Positions 1-6,142 of a stretch of DNA of 10,894 nucleotides are shown piece after piece. The stretch comes from Candidatus Sulfotelmatobacter sp. (GTDB lineage Bacteria > Acidobacteriota > Terriglobia > Terriglobales > Acidobacteriaceae), in contig JASHRE010000325.1 of the NCBI GenBank assembly GCA_030037515.1, forward strand, positions 1-10,894. The letters are read 5' to 3'. Position numbers and translations under genes: made by a program. Under the pieces are notes generated by a model, which was not told the origin of the DNA, did no database searches, and was given only the letters and a program-made list of their open reading frames with translations. Positions within the stretch are counted from its first letter, which is position 1, and each line of letters begins with the position of its first letter.

Positions 1-1404
1 TTCATGAACAAAGAACGCATACTGGATCGCAGCACCGGCTTCTTGCGGTGCGTCACGATTCTTGTCGATATGCAGGACCATGATGTCGATTTTGGGATAT
101 TTGCCCCCGCTATACTTGCTTTTGAGCAACTCCTCGAGTTCCTTGGTAGCGTGCCATTCTTTTGACAAAATTAAGGCAACGTCGAGGTCGTACTCAATAT
201 CGCCACCGCCGGTGCAATTGTGCATCGTGGGTCGTGGCCGCACTTGCAGTTCGTCGTAACGATCCTCGCCCGTCGGCTCGTCATCGAGCCGGCAGCCCTC
301 CTTGTCGATCGACGAGATGGCGAAAACCGGACATGCCAGCTCCAGACTCAAGTCCGCCAGGCCAGTCGATATTTCGTCAATGCGAGCCCGCGCTTCGTTG
401 GGAGGATTGATCAGCGGAATCTTCTGCAGATAATCCAGAAAGATTGCGGTGGACTCAACTCGGAATTCATGCATCAGGTTATACGCCGAGGCCCGAATAC
501 GCTCGATCGTGTCATGCCGGTTCCCTTCCACCAGGAAAAGAAACCGACCGTAGCGATGCATCTCGGTCAGGCCCCTTGCCATGCGTTCGGCACCGCCCGG
601 CACATTGCCGAGATCGTCCGTGAGAAGAGCAGTGGGGTTCAGCCCCGATTCTTTGCCGATCAGTCGTGCGCTTAGCACGCGTTGGGTTTGCTCCCAGGAA
701 TAGAAAAGCACGGGAATCTGGTGATTGGTCGCAACGGCGCTGGCGAGCTGCAAAGCCAGATTCGTTTTGCCGCGTCGCGGGGCGCCAGCCAGGCCGTAAT
801 AGAAGCCGGGCCGCAGACCCGACAGCACCTCGCTGAGGTGCTCAAAAGGGGACACGGATCTCCCTAACAAAATCTTGCCTTGGGGCCTCTCTTCGGCTTC
901 ACGTGCAATGCGCTTCACAAGTTCTCCTACCGGGGTCAACCTTTTGCGCACGCGCTGTTTCTGAATTTCCAGCAACTCCTGCAGTGCGTCCGCCGTAAAC
1001 TCCACGATAGGTTTGTTGCTCGTCTCTCGTTGCGAAGCATAAGCCTGGATTTTCGAAGCCAACTCGGCCAGCCGCTCGCGGCTGGAACGATCCTTTAGCA
1101 ATTCGAGGTAAGACATCATCTGATCAAGCTGCGGCGGGCGGAAGCGCGTCAGTTTCTCCAGATACTCGGTCACCTGCGGGGTGGCCATGCCGAGTTCCTC
1201 GATCTGTGCCTTAAGAAGCAAAGCATCCATCGTAGCGACACCCTGGTCGCGCAGGGACATAAGGGTAGTGGCGACGATGCGCCCAGGAGACGACCGCAGG
1301 AGCTCAGGTTCGAATCCTTCGTCTATGGCTTTGTTCAATAGATAGCGATCGCTGGAAATCGCGATCAGAATTGCCTGCTCCAGGTCTATTTTTTCCGTAT
1401 TCAT
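1..1404 (-). CDS. DnaB-like replicative helicase/ATPase, C-terminal end cut by the window edge
   Basis: The frame is open for 468 codons from ATG at 1404 to the left edge with no stop, so the gene is partial at its C-terminus. Residues 1-125 are helical and resemble the DnaB N-terminal domain (an LEQAIL-type opening, then a YLEKL segment at 90-94). Residues 185-468 are a RecA-type ATPase core: Walker A GAPRRGKT at 207-214, a SWE segment with the likely catalytic Glu at 238, Walker B IFLDYLQ at 321-327, and a KNRDAP segment (448-453) where DnaB carries its arginine finger. Only a short tail should be missing. Family knowledge: DnaB hexamers unwind DNA at forks. Odd points are the basic RR inside the P-loop and ISSID where DnaB usually has an SQL-type motif, so this may be a second, specialised or mobile-element DnaB rather than the chromosomal one. 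GGAGG lies 5 bases before the start codon. It is transcribed divergently from the fluoride operon. Confidence 0.85.
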   Translation of the reverse strand, partial: MNTEKIDLEQAILIAISSDRYLLNKAIDEGFEPELLRSSPGRIVATTLMSLRDQGVATMDALLLKAQIEELGMATPQVTEYLEKLTRFRPPQLDQMMSYLELLKDRSSRERLAELASKIQAYASQRETSNKPIVEFTADALQELLEIQKQRVRKRLTPVGELVKRIAREAEERPQGKILLGRSVSPFEHLSEVLSGLRPGFYYGLAGAPRRGKTNLALQLASAVATNHQIPVLFYSWEQTQRVLSARLIGKESGLNPTALLTDDLGNVPGGAERMARGLTEMHRYGRFLFLVEGNRHDTIERIRASAYNLMHEFRVESTAIFLDYLQKIPLINPPNEARARIDEISTGLADLSLELACPVFAISSIDKEGCRLDDEPTGEDRYDELQVRPRPTMHNCTGGGDIEYDLDVALILSKEWHATKELEELLKSKYSGGKYPKIDIMVLHIDKNRDAPQEAGAAIQYAFFVHE

Positions 1405-1544
1405 GCAGTCCTCCGCAGTCGCAGGTCTAGAGCTGAGCGCATCGCTGAAACCTCGTCGCGCTACGACGATGCGTTGCTGGAAGCGCCTGCTTTCTCTGCC
1501 CTTTTTGATATTGCGGATTGCTTGCTTGGGCGATGCACTCCCGA

Positions 1545-1562
1545 GACAAGAATCCTCTTGTC
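1545..1562. repeat. Perfect 7-bp inverted repeat with 4-base loop
   Basis: GACAAGA and TCTTGTC are separated by ATCC. There is no T-tract on either side, so it is not an intrinsic terminator. It lies in the predicted leader of the minus-strand DnaB-like gene, between the candidate promoter and the start codon, and could be a small RNA hairpin or a protein operator. A chance occurrence cannot be excluded. Confidence 0.3.
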
Positions 1563-1643
1563 AGGAGTCATCAGCCTCCCCGACTGAATTTAGGGATGGC
1601 GGTTAACGGTGAACTCCCTCACCGATTGTCTGAATGTGAGGCC

Positions 1644-1671
1644 AGTCTATCCCAGCATCGGGTCATGTCAA
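1644..1671 (-). promoter_or_regulatory. Candidate sigma70 promoter for the DnaB-like gene
   Basis: On the minus strand a perfect -35 box TTGACA (1671-1666) is followed after 16 bases by TAGACT (1649-1644), a 4/6 match to TATAAT. Transcription would start near 1637, giving a leader of about 230 bases before the ATG at 1404. The rest of 1405-1740 holds only short ORFs without ribosome binding sites or recognisable products, and I see no gene there. Confidence 0.4.
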
Positions 1672-1754
1672 GAAAACGGAAGTGTATTCCTTTGGTGCGG
1701 ACGGGGCTTTGATTGGGGGCAACTGCAACCTCAGAAGCCTCAAAAGCGACGCGA

Positions 1755-1783
1755 TTGACTTGACTGACTGCTGCGTCCATAAT
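1755..1783 (+). promoter_or_regulatory. Sigma70-type promoter of the fluoride operon
   Basis: TTGACT (1755-1760), a 17-base spacer and CATAAT (1778-1783) give 5/6 matches at each hexamer with ideal spacing. The predicted transcription start, 6-7 bases after the -10 box, falls at about 1790, exactly where the riboswitch aptamer begins. This agreement of two independent signals makes the promoter much more credible than the hexamers alone. A second, overlapping TTGACT at 1760-1765 has a spacer of only 12 bases and is unlikely to be used. Confidence 0.75.
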
Positions 1784-1789
1784 TGAGAT

Positions 1790-1838
1790 GGGTGTTGGAG
1801 TTCGCCTTTAACCGCCCTCTGGGCAGATAACTCCTACG
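1790..1838 (+). promoter_or_regulatory. Fluoride riboswitch (crcB motif) aptamer
   Basis: The RNA folds as the crcB-motif pseudoknot. P1 is GGUG (1791-1794) with CGCC (1803-1806). Its loop carries GGAGUU (1797-1802), which pairs with AACUCC (1829-1834) to form the long-range pseudoknot. An AAC-containing joiner leads into a hairpin GCCC-UCU-GGGC (1814-1824), followed by AGAU and then the conserved UAC (1835-1837). Compared from memory with the Bacillus cereus and Thermotoga petrophila aptamers, every helix is in register. The linchpin pair (Thermotoga A40-U48) maps to A1827-U1835. The long-range pair A6-U38 maps to U1795-A1825, an apparent compensating swap. Family role: it binds fluoride through Mg2+ ions and turns on fluoride-resistance genes. 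The FluC gene downstream in the same operon supports the call. Confidence 0.93.
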
Positions 1839-1864
1839 AAGAAGAAGGGATTTCTTAGTAGGGA
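1832..1864 (+). terminator. Candidate riboswitch expression platform (attenuator hairpin)
   Basis: UCCUAC (1832-1837) can pair with GUAGGG (1858-1863), and inside it AAGAA (1842-1846) with UUCUU (1852-1856), around the loop GGGAU. This hairpin uses bases 1832-1837, which the fluoride-bound aptamer needs for its pseudoknot and linchpin pair, so the two folds exclude each other, as in the Bacillus cereus crcB switch where a CUCCUAC segment pairs with a downstream GUAGGAG. The following tract is only partly U-rich (UUGGUUUGCU), so termination may be weak or factor-assisted. The start codon and its ribosome binding site are about 100 bases further on, which argues against direct translational control. 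I see no other element in the remaining leader, 1865-1961. Confidence 0.55.
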
Positions 1865-1972
1865 TTGGTTTGCTCTCCGCTTAGGTCCACCGCCAGCTCT
1901 CACCAAGAAAACCCTGAATCGGACAGAAGGAGAGTCCTCGTACGCTTCGGCGCACGGGGATAAGGGGTGATG

Positions 1973-4036
1973 ATGCCCGAGGACCCGGCCAATTCGCTCA
2001 ATTCCAACCATGCGCGGCGGCTCAGTGTTACCTGCCGTCACATCGACAAGCTGCTCGCCGAGATGGAAAGTGCGCTCAGCATCTCGACCTCGAAACTGGC
2101 CTTTCCGCAATATGCTCCGGATGTTGGCCCGGCGCAAAGACGGGTGATTGAAGACTACATCAGCCGCATCCGCGCGCAGCTTGTTCGGGTACTGGACGGC
2201 CAGGACATTGAGCGACCTCCGTCTGACATTCCTGTCTCGCGTACCTTGCATGTAAATCTGACTTTTGTAGATATTGCCGCCGAGGAATTGAAGCCAGAGT
2301 ACATGCGCGGATACGGTGAGATTCCCGCCGCAGCGGCGATCGAACTGAATGGTATCGCCGGGGAGTTGCAAAGCCTGGTAAAGCAGCTCGACCGTTACTT
2401 AACCCAAGGCGCAAGGGAGAACTTGCAAGAGCGACTCGACAGGCTGGAGCAAACCGGGGATGAGGTCGCTCTGTTGAAGAAGCTGGAGTCGATCATTACC
2501 GGGCAAGGCCTGGTCGAGTTTCGCTCAACCTTGTCGATGATTATCGACCGTCTTGAAGACAACAGCTTCGAGATCGCAATTTTCGGCCGGGTCAGCTCTG
2601 GCAAGTCATCGCTCCTGAATGCAATCCTCGAGGCGAACGTGCTGCCCGTCGGCGTCACTCCGATCACCGCGGTTCCGACCCGTTTGCTCTACGGTGGCGC
2701 CCCGCTCGTTCACGTCTGGCGCGCCAACCGGTCACGGGAGGAATTCGAGATCTCGCAGTTGCAGGAATTTGTCTCTGAACAGCTCAACCCCGGGAACGAG
2801 AAGCACGTGACCCGAATCGCAGTTCAGCTTCCATCCACCCGCCTGCGCGACGGGGTCGCATTTGTGGATACACCGGGTCTGGGATCTCTCGCCACACGCG
2901 GAGCGGCGGAGACCCTTGCTTATCTGCCCCGTTGCGATCTGGGTGTGGTTCTGATCGATGCCGGCTCGACCCTCACTCCGGACGATCTGCAGACCCTTCA
3001 GATTCTGTATGACGCGGCGATTCCAGCCACGGTATTACTGAGCAAGGCCGACCTGCTCAGTCCCGAGGATCGGTCGCGAGTGATCAATTACATCAAGCGA
3101 CACATTCAGGAGCAGTTGAACCTGGACCTTACTGTCCACGCGGTGAGCGTCATGCCTGGGAACAAAGAGCTCATGACGCATTGGTTTGAGGAAGACATCA
3201 CGCCTTTGTACAGCCAGCGTCAGGAACTGAAGATTCGATCGATCCGGCGCAAGTTGGGCGCACTGCGACTGTCCATCGAGACGGCATTGCGCACACGGCT
3301 TCGCCCCAAGGACCAGCTGTCTCCGATAAAAGTCGAACAAATGCGCGTTCTGGAATCCGAATTACGCCAGGCGAGCGGGAGATTGGAGGAGATGAAAAAG
3401 GTCGCGCGTGGCGTCGCGAATGAACTCGAGTTCGCCGGCACGCGGATCCTTCGTGCTGTAGCAGCGACACTGGTCGAGTCGTGGTCAAAACAAGACCTGA
3501 CCGATGACGAGATGCCAGCGCTTGTAGACAAGGCTGTGATGGGTACCGTTCAGGAACAGACAGAATCTCTTCGACGTCGGATGGACGCCTTGACCCACAA
3601 GCTTTACGAAACGCTCCGTGCTACCGCCAAGGTGCTGGAGGTCGAGGACACACCTGCCGAACAGGAGTTTTCCGGTGTTGTCCGGGAAATGCCGGCATTT
3701 GATATAGGCCATCTCAACGTTCGTATAAAACGTTCCGTTTTGCTGAGCTTGCTCGGCGGAAATATGTCCAGATCAGTCGTGACCAGGCGACTCGTGGGTA
3801 CGATAGGTGAACAACTGGCAAAGTATCTCTCGGCCTATCATGCTTTGCTGTACGACTGGTCGGTGAGGACTTTAGATCAAATTCAACGCAAGTTTGACGC
3901 TTACGCCAACAGCTATCGTGCTCAGGTAGAGAGGCTGGTCGGAAGCCATACATCACCGGCGGGAGAGAAAGCGGCGATTGTCCGTGATCTCGAGGGTCTC
4001 GAAAGCCTTCGATGCCAACCGACCGAGGCTTCCTAG
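1973..4036 (+). CDS. Dynamin-like GTPase A, first gene of the fluoride operon
   Basis: 687 aa from ATG 1973, chosen because AAGGGG (1962-1967) sits 5 bases upstream; GTG 1967 and ATG 1970 are in-frame alternatives, and a stop at 1961-1963 blocks anything longer. The G domain has P-loop GRVSSGKS (205-212), switch I threonines in VTPITAVPT (about 228-236), DTPGLG (299-304) and SKAD (357-360) for guanine recognition. An EFVSEQLNPGNEKHV stretch (265-279) between switch I and DTPG is typical of bacterial dynamin-like proteins and is matched in the operon's last gene. About 200 residues of mostly helical sequence precede the G domain. The region after 420 is helical, with a hydrophobic patch near 586-597 that may serve as a membrane paddle. 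No transmembrane helix is evident. Family role: nucleotide-dependent membrane binding, fusion or repair, often as partners of a second dynamin. A role in fluoride stress is inferred from position only. Confidence 0.9.
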   Translation: MPEDPANSLNSNHARRLSVTCRHIDKLLAEMESALSISTSKLAFPQYAPDVGPAQRRVIEDYISRIRAQLVRVLDGQDIERPPSDIPVSRTLHVNLTFVDIAAEELKPEYMRGYGEIPAAAAIELNGIAGELQSLVKQLDRYLTQGARENLQERLDRLEQTGDEVALLKKLESIITGQGLVEFRSTLSMIIDRLEDNSFEIAIFGRVSSGKSSLLNAILEANVLPVGVTPITAVPTRLLYGGAPLVHVWRANRSREEFEISQLQEFVSEQLNPGNEKHVTRIAVQLPSTRLRDGVAFVDTPGLGSLATRGAAETLAYLPRCDLGVVLIDAGSTLTPDDLQTLQILYDAAIPATVLLSKADLLSPEDRSRVINYIKRHIQEQLNLDLTVHAVSVMPGNKELMTHWFEEDITPLYSQRQELKIRSIRRKLGALRLSIETALRTRLRPKDQLSPIKVEQMRVLESELRQASGRLEEMKKVARGVANELEFAGTRILRAVAATLVESWSKQDLTDDEMPALVDKAVMGTVQEQTESLRRRMDALTHKLYETLRATAKVLEVEDTPAEQEFSGVVREMPAFDIGHLNVRIKRSVLLSLLGGNMSRSVVTRRLVGTIGEQLAKYLSAYHALLYDWSVRTLDQIQRKFDAYANSYRAQVERLVGSHTSPAGEKAAIVRDLEGLESLRCQPTEAS

Positions 4037-4085
4037 ACGGAAGGTTTTCTAAGGTTGCGTATGAAAAGGAAAGGAACAAGACGGC

Positions 4086-4463
4086 TTGCTGAAATACGTA
4101 ATGGTCGGTATTGGAGGTTGTCTCGGTTCAATCTTGCGCTTCTGGCTGGGGAGTTATATCGGGAGCAGGATGGGGACGCGTTTTCCTTACGGAACAATGG
4201 TCATTAACATCACCGGCTCGTTCTTGATTGGTTTCGTGTTCGCGCTGTTGACGGCAAAAACGCAGTGGAGCCCGAACTGGCGGTATCTGATTCCAATTGG
4301 CTTTATCGGAGGATATACCACGTTCTCTAGCTTTGAATACGAAACGTTACGCACGATCCAGGACGGCCAGCTGGGACTTGGTCTGCTCTACGTGACGGTG
4401 AGTGTCTGCTTCGGATTCATCGCCGTGTGGGTAGGAGTGATGACCGGAAAGGCGATTCCATGA
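4086..4463 (+). CDS. crcB: FluC/CrcB fluoride ion channel
   Basis: 125 aa, the usual length of the family, with four hydrophobic segments. Signatures: GGCLGSILR near the N-terminus (R18), GTMVINITGSFLIG with the pore Asn at 41, and GFIGGYTTFSSFEYE with the two phenylalanines of the Phe box at 80 and 83. Family knowledge: small dual-topology dimers in the inner membrane that let fluoride leave the cell down its gradient. The start is TTG 4086, with AAAGGAA-type purines about 10 bases upstream; ATG 4101 is an alternative, but it would remove the first residues of helix 1. The gene lies 49 bases after GTPase A with no terminator or riboswitch of its own in the gap, so it depends on the riboswitch more than 2 kb upstream. 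Its stop overlaps the next start (ATGA). Confidence 0.97.
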   Translation: MLKYVMVGIGGCLGSILRFWLGSYIGSRMGTRFPYGTMVINITGSFLIGFVFALLTAKTQWSPNWRYLIPIGFIGGYTTFSSFEYETLRTIQDGQLGLGLLYVTVSVCFGFIAVWVGVMTGKAIP

Positions 4464-5041
4464 AAACTGCAGTTTCAACGGCGGCGGCAACGGTGAGCCA
4501 AGCACTCACGAAGGGGACTTGTCCGATTTGTGCGATTCTGAAGGATTTCCAGTGGACTTTGGCGGAAACTACTCAACCGCACGCAGATCTCCGGATGTGC
4601 AACTTTCATGTGTGGGCGCTCGCACGCTCCCGCGAGAAACTCTCGCGGTCAACGCCCGGGGAAAAGGTAACCGATGTCTTCCTAGAGATGTTGAAGGGAC
4701 CCTTCCCTGGAAAGACGAGTGCAGACGAATGCGCGCTATGCCACCGCGTTGTTGAAGAAGAAGTGACGTGCCTGCGGGAATTGGCACAGCGATTCCAGAG
4801 TGCGATGTTTGTCCAGTGGATGACGAGTCAAGGGAGTCTCTGCCTGAGTCACGGTCTGAAACTAAAGGAATATGTTCCCATACGGTTCAGACCGTCCATC
4901 GATCAGATCGTGGAGCGAAATCGTGCAGAACTCGAGCGCGAGCTCGACGTTTTCCGCGACCAACTTCGGCACGGAGTTCATGAGGGCGGAGGTATTCTTG
5001 GCCGCGTGGCTGAATTCTTAGTCGGTCAAAGAGGACTGTAA
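4460..5041 (+). CDS. Uncharacterised protein with two Cys-x2-Cys / Cys-x2-His motif sets
   Basis: 193 aa from ATG 4460, which overlaps the FluC stop as ATGA and has GGAAAGG 8 bases upstream; an in-frame upstream ATG at 4427 lies inside FluC and is rejected. I do not recognise a named function. It resembles poorly described CPxC-type proteins (possibly the DUF6062 group; this is from memory and unsure). The order is C21-PI-C24, C47-NF-H50, C91-AL-C94-H95, C128-LS-H131, so a CxxC then CxxH set occurs twice, 23 and 34 residues apart. That would suit two zinc-binding or redox half-modules. The C-terminal part (about 145-175) is charged and helical with ERELE-type heptads. No signal peptide or membrane helix is seen, so it is probably cytoplasmic. 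Translational coupling to FluC suggests a role tied to the channel or to fluoride stress. Confidence 0.85.
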   Translation: MKTAVSTAAATVSQALTKGTCPICAILKDFQWTLAETTQPHADLRMCNFHVWALARSREKLSRSTPGEKVTDVFLEMLKGPFPGKTSADECALCHRVVEEEVTCLRELAQRFQSAMFVQWMTSQGSLCLSHGLKLKEYVPIRFRPSIDQIVERNRAELERELDVFRDQLRHGVHEGGGILGRVAEFLVGQRGL

Positions 5042-5055
5042 ATCTGGAGGAAATT

Positions 5056-5790
5056 GTGCTCACACCAGGACCGGGAAAGAAAGTTGCCGTGTATGTCACG
5101 GAGGATCAGCAGTACCACGGAAACGCTGCGTATGCTGCCATCCTGGACTTTCTGTTTTTCCATGGCGTGTCGGGCGCCACTGTGACTCGTGGAATTGCAG
5201 GTTTTGGGGCCGACCATCATCTTCACACTACTCGGCTCGTCGATTTGGCGGTCCGCCTTCCCGTCAAAGTTGAGTTCATTGAAAGCGCGGAGAAGGTGGC
5301 GGAGCTGTTGCCAAAACTCCACGAGATGGTCGGCAGCGGCCTGATCGAAATGCACGATACCACCATTGTCAAACCCGCCGAGAAGAAGGAAAAAAGAAAA
5401 CCAACGGCAGAAGGGCCGCCATTAAAGCGTGAAGGCAAGGCCAAGATGATGCGGATTTACATCGGCGAAAACGACAAGTGGAATGGGAAACCGCTGTATG
5501 AGGCAATCGTCAACGGGTTGCGAGCGCACGACATCGCGGGCGTGACTGTCTATCGCGGGATTCTGGGCTATGGAGCCAACCGTCGCATTCACAAAGACGC
5601 CAAGCTCAGTCTCTCCCATGATCGGCCCATTTTGTTGTCAGTAGTGGACACGGAAGAGAAGCTGCAGAAATTTATGCCGATTCTAGACGACATGGTTCAG
5701 CAGGGCCTTGTCGTGCTTTCAAACGTCGACATCATCAAGTACACGCACAACTATCAGAAAGCCGAGCGACGGCAGGAGATCGGGATATGA
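5056..5790 (+). CDS. Tandem DUF190 protein (two PII-like domains)
   Basis: 244 aa from GTG 5056, with GGAGG at 5046-5050 giving 5-base spacing. Two DUF190 domains (about 8-106 and 128-231) are joined by a Lys/Glu-rich linker (107-127). Domain 1 has GVSGATVTRGIAGFG (36-50), and domain 2 has the matching DIAGVTVYRGILGYG (149-163). Single-domain members are normally about 100-120 aa, so this is a duplication-fusion. DUF190 proteins have a ferredoxin-like fold close to PII signalling proteins, and I recall them often sitting beside crcB genes. Their ligand and partner are not established to my knowledge. PII-type proteins commonly control membrane transporters, so a regulatory or sensing role for FluC or the GTPases is a reasonable inference only. 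The stop overlaps the next start as ATGA. Confidence 0.92.
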   Translation: MLTPGPGKKVAVYVTEDQQYHGNAAYAAILDFLFFHGVSGATVTRGIAGFGADHHLHTTRLVDLAVRLPVKVEFIESAEKVAELLPKLHEMVGSGLIEMHDTTIVKPAEKKEKRKPTAEGPPLKREGKAKMMRIYIGENDKWNGKPLYEAIVNGLRAHDIAGVTVYRGILGYGANRRIHKDAKLSLSHDRPILLSVVDTEEKLQKFMPILDDMVQQGLVVLSNVDIIKYTHNYQKAERRQEIGI

Positions 5791-6122
5791 AACTGGAAGG
5801 CAAAGCCAAGATGTTGCGCATTCATTTCGGCGAAGAGGACAAGTGGCATAACAAACCTCTGTATGAGGCCATCGTAATGAAATGCCGGGAGCTCGATATA
5901 GCCGGAGCCACCGTCTTTCGGGGTATCGAAGGTTATGGTGCCAGTACTCTCATCCACAAGCGACATCTACTGCGCTCCTCCGATTACCCGATCATGGTCT
6001 CGGTCATCGACACGGAGGAAAAAATCCGTGCATTAATTCCCGCGCTTGACGAAATGGTGGATGAAGGATTGATCGCGATGTCGAATGTGGAAGTGATTCG
6101 ATATATGCACCAGGAAGGCGCA
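5422..6122 (+). repeat. Tandem duplication of a DUF190 unit (5422-5757 and 5787-6122)
   Basis: The second DUF190 domain of the double protein and the following single-domain gene align without gaps over most of their length, from an LKREGKAK / MKLEGKAK start to a shared Asn-Val then Ile-x-Tyr ending. DNA similarity is visible around the first 90 bases of each copy. The first domain of the double protein is more diverged, which suggests an older duplication or fusion followed by a more recent copy that stayed a separate gene. Confidence 0.7.
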
Positions 6123-6137
6123 GGGTCACGCGGCTAA
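5787..6137 (+). CDS. Single-domain DUF190 protein (PII-like)
   Basis: 116 aa, typical for the family. ATG 5787 overlaps the preceding TGA (ATGA), and the upstream purine-rich GGCAGGAGAT supplies a ribosome binding site. Family motifs are KWHNKPLYEAIV (19-30), DIAGATVFRGIEGYG (37-51) and the VIDTEEKI segment (75-82). It is much closer to domain 2 of the preceding protein than to domain 1, so the two genes may form mixed oligomers; DUF190 and PII proteins are usually trimers (family knowledge). The function is unknown beyond the PII-like fold. Its gene stops only 5 bases before GTPase B, which links the DUF190 proteins and the second dynamin in one translation-coupled run. Confidence 0.93.
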   Translation: MKLEGKAKMLRIHFGEEDKWHNKPLYEAIVMKCRELDIAGATVFRGIEGYGASTLIHKRHLLRSSDYPIMVSVIDTEEKIRALIPALDEMVDEGLIAMSNVEVIRYMHQEGAGSRG

Positions 6138-6142
6138 ACACA

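Noticed and set aside
1403..1712. Two overlapping short plus-strand ORFs of 64-67 codons in the divergent control region
   Set aside because: They have no ribosome binding sites, low-complexity basic compositions and no recognisable family features, and they overlap the predicted leader of the minus-strand gene.
1667..1745. Possible small RNA or tRNA in the divergent region
   Set aside because: No cloverleaf, T-arm consensus or hairpin with T-tract could be found.
1808..2371. 187-codon minus-strand ORF overlapping the riboswitch and the start of GTPase A
   Set aside because: It is antisense to a clear GTPase gene, its product is unlike any family, and it covers the structured RNA; it is a shadow frame.
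4037..4085. Possible second fluoride riboswitch directly before crcB
   Set aside because: The 49-base gap has no GG-x-G / CGCC stem or paired CUCC segment, and it is too short for aptamer plus platform.
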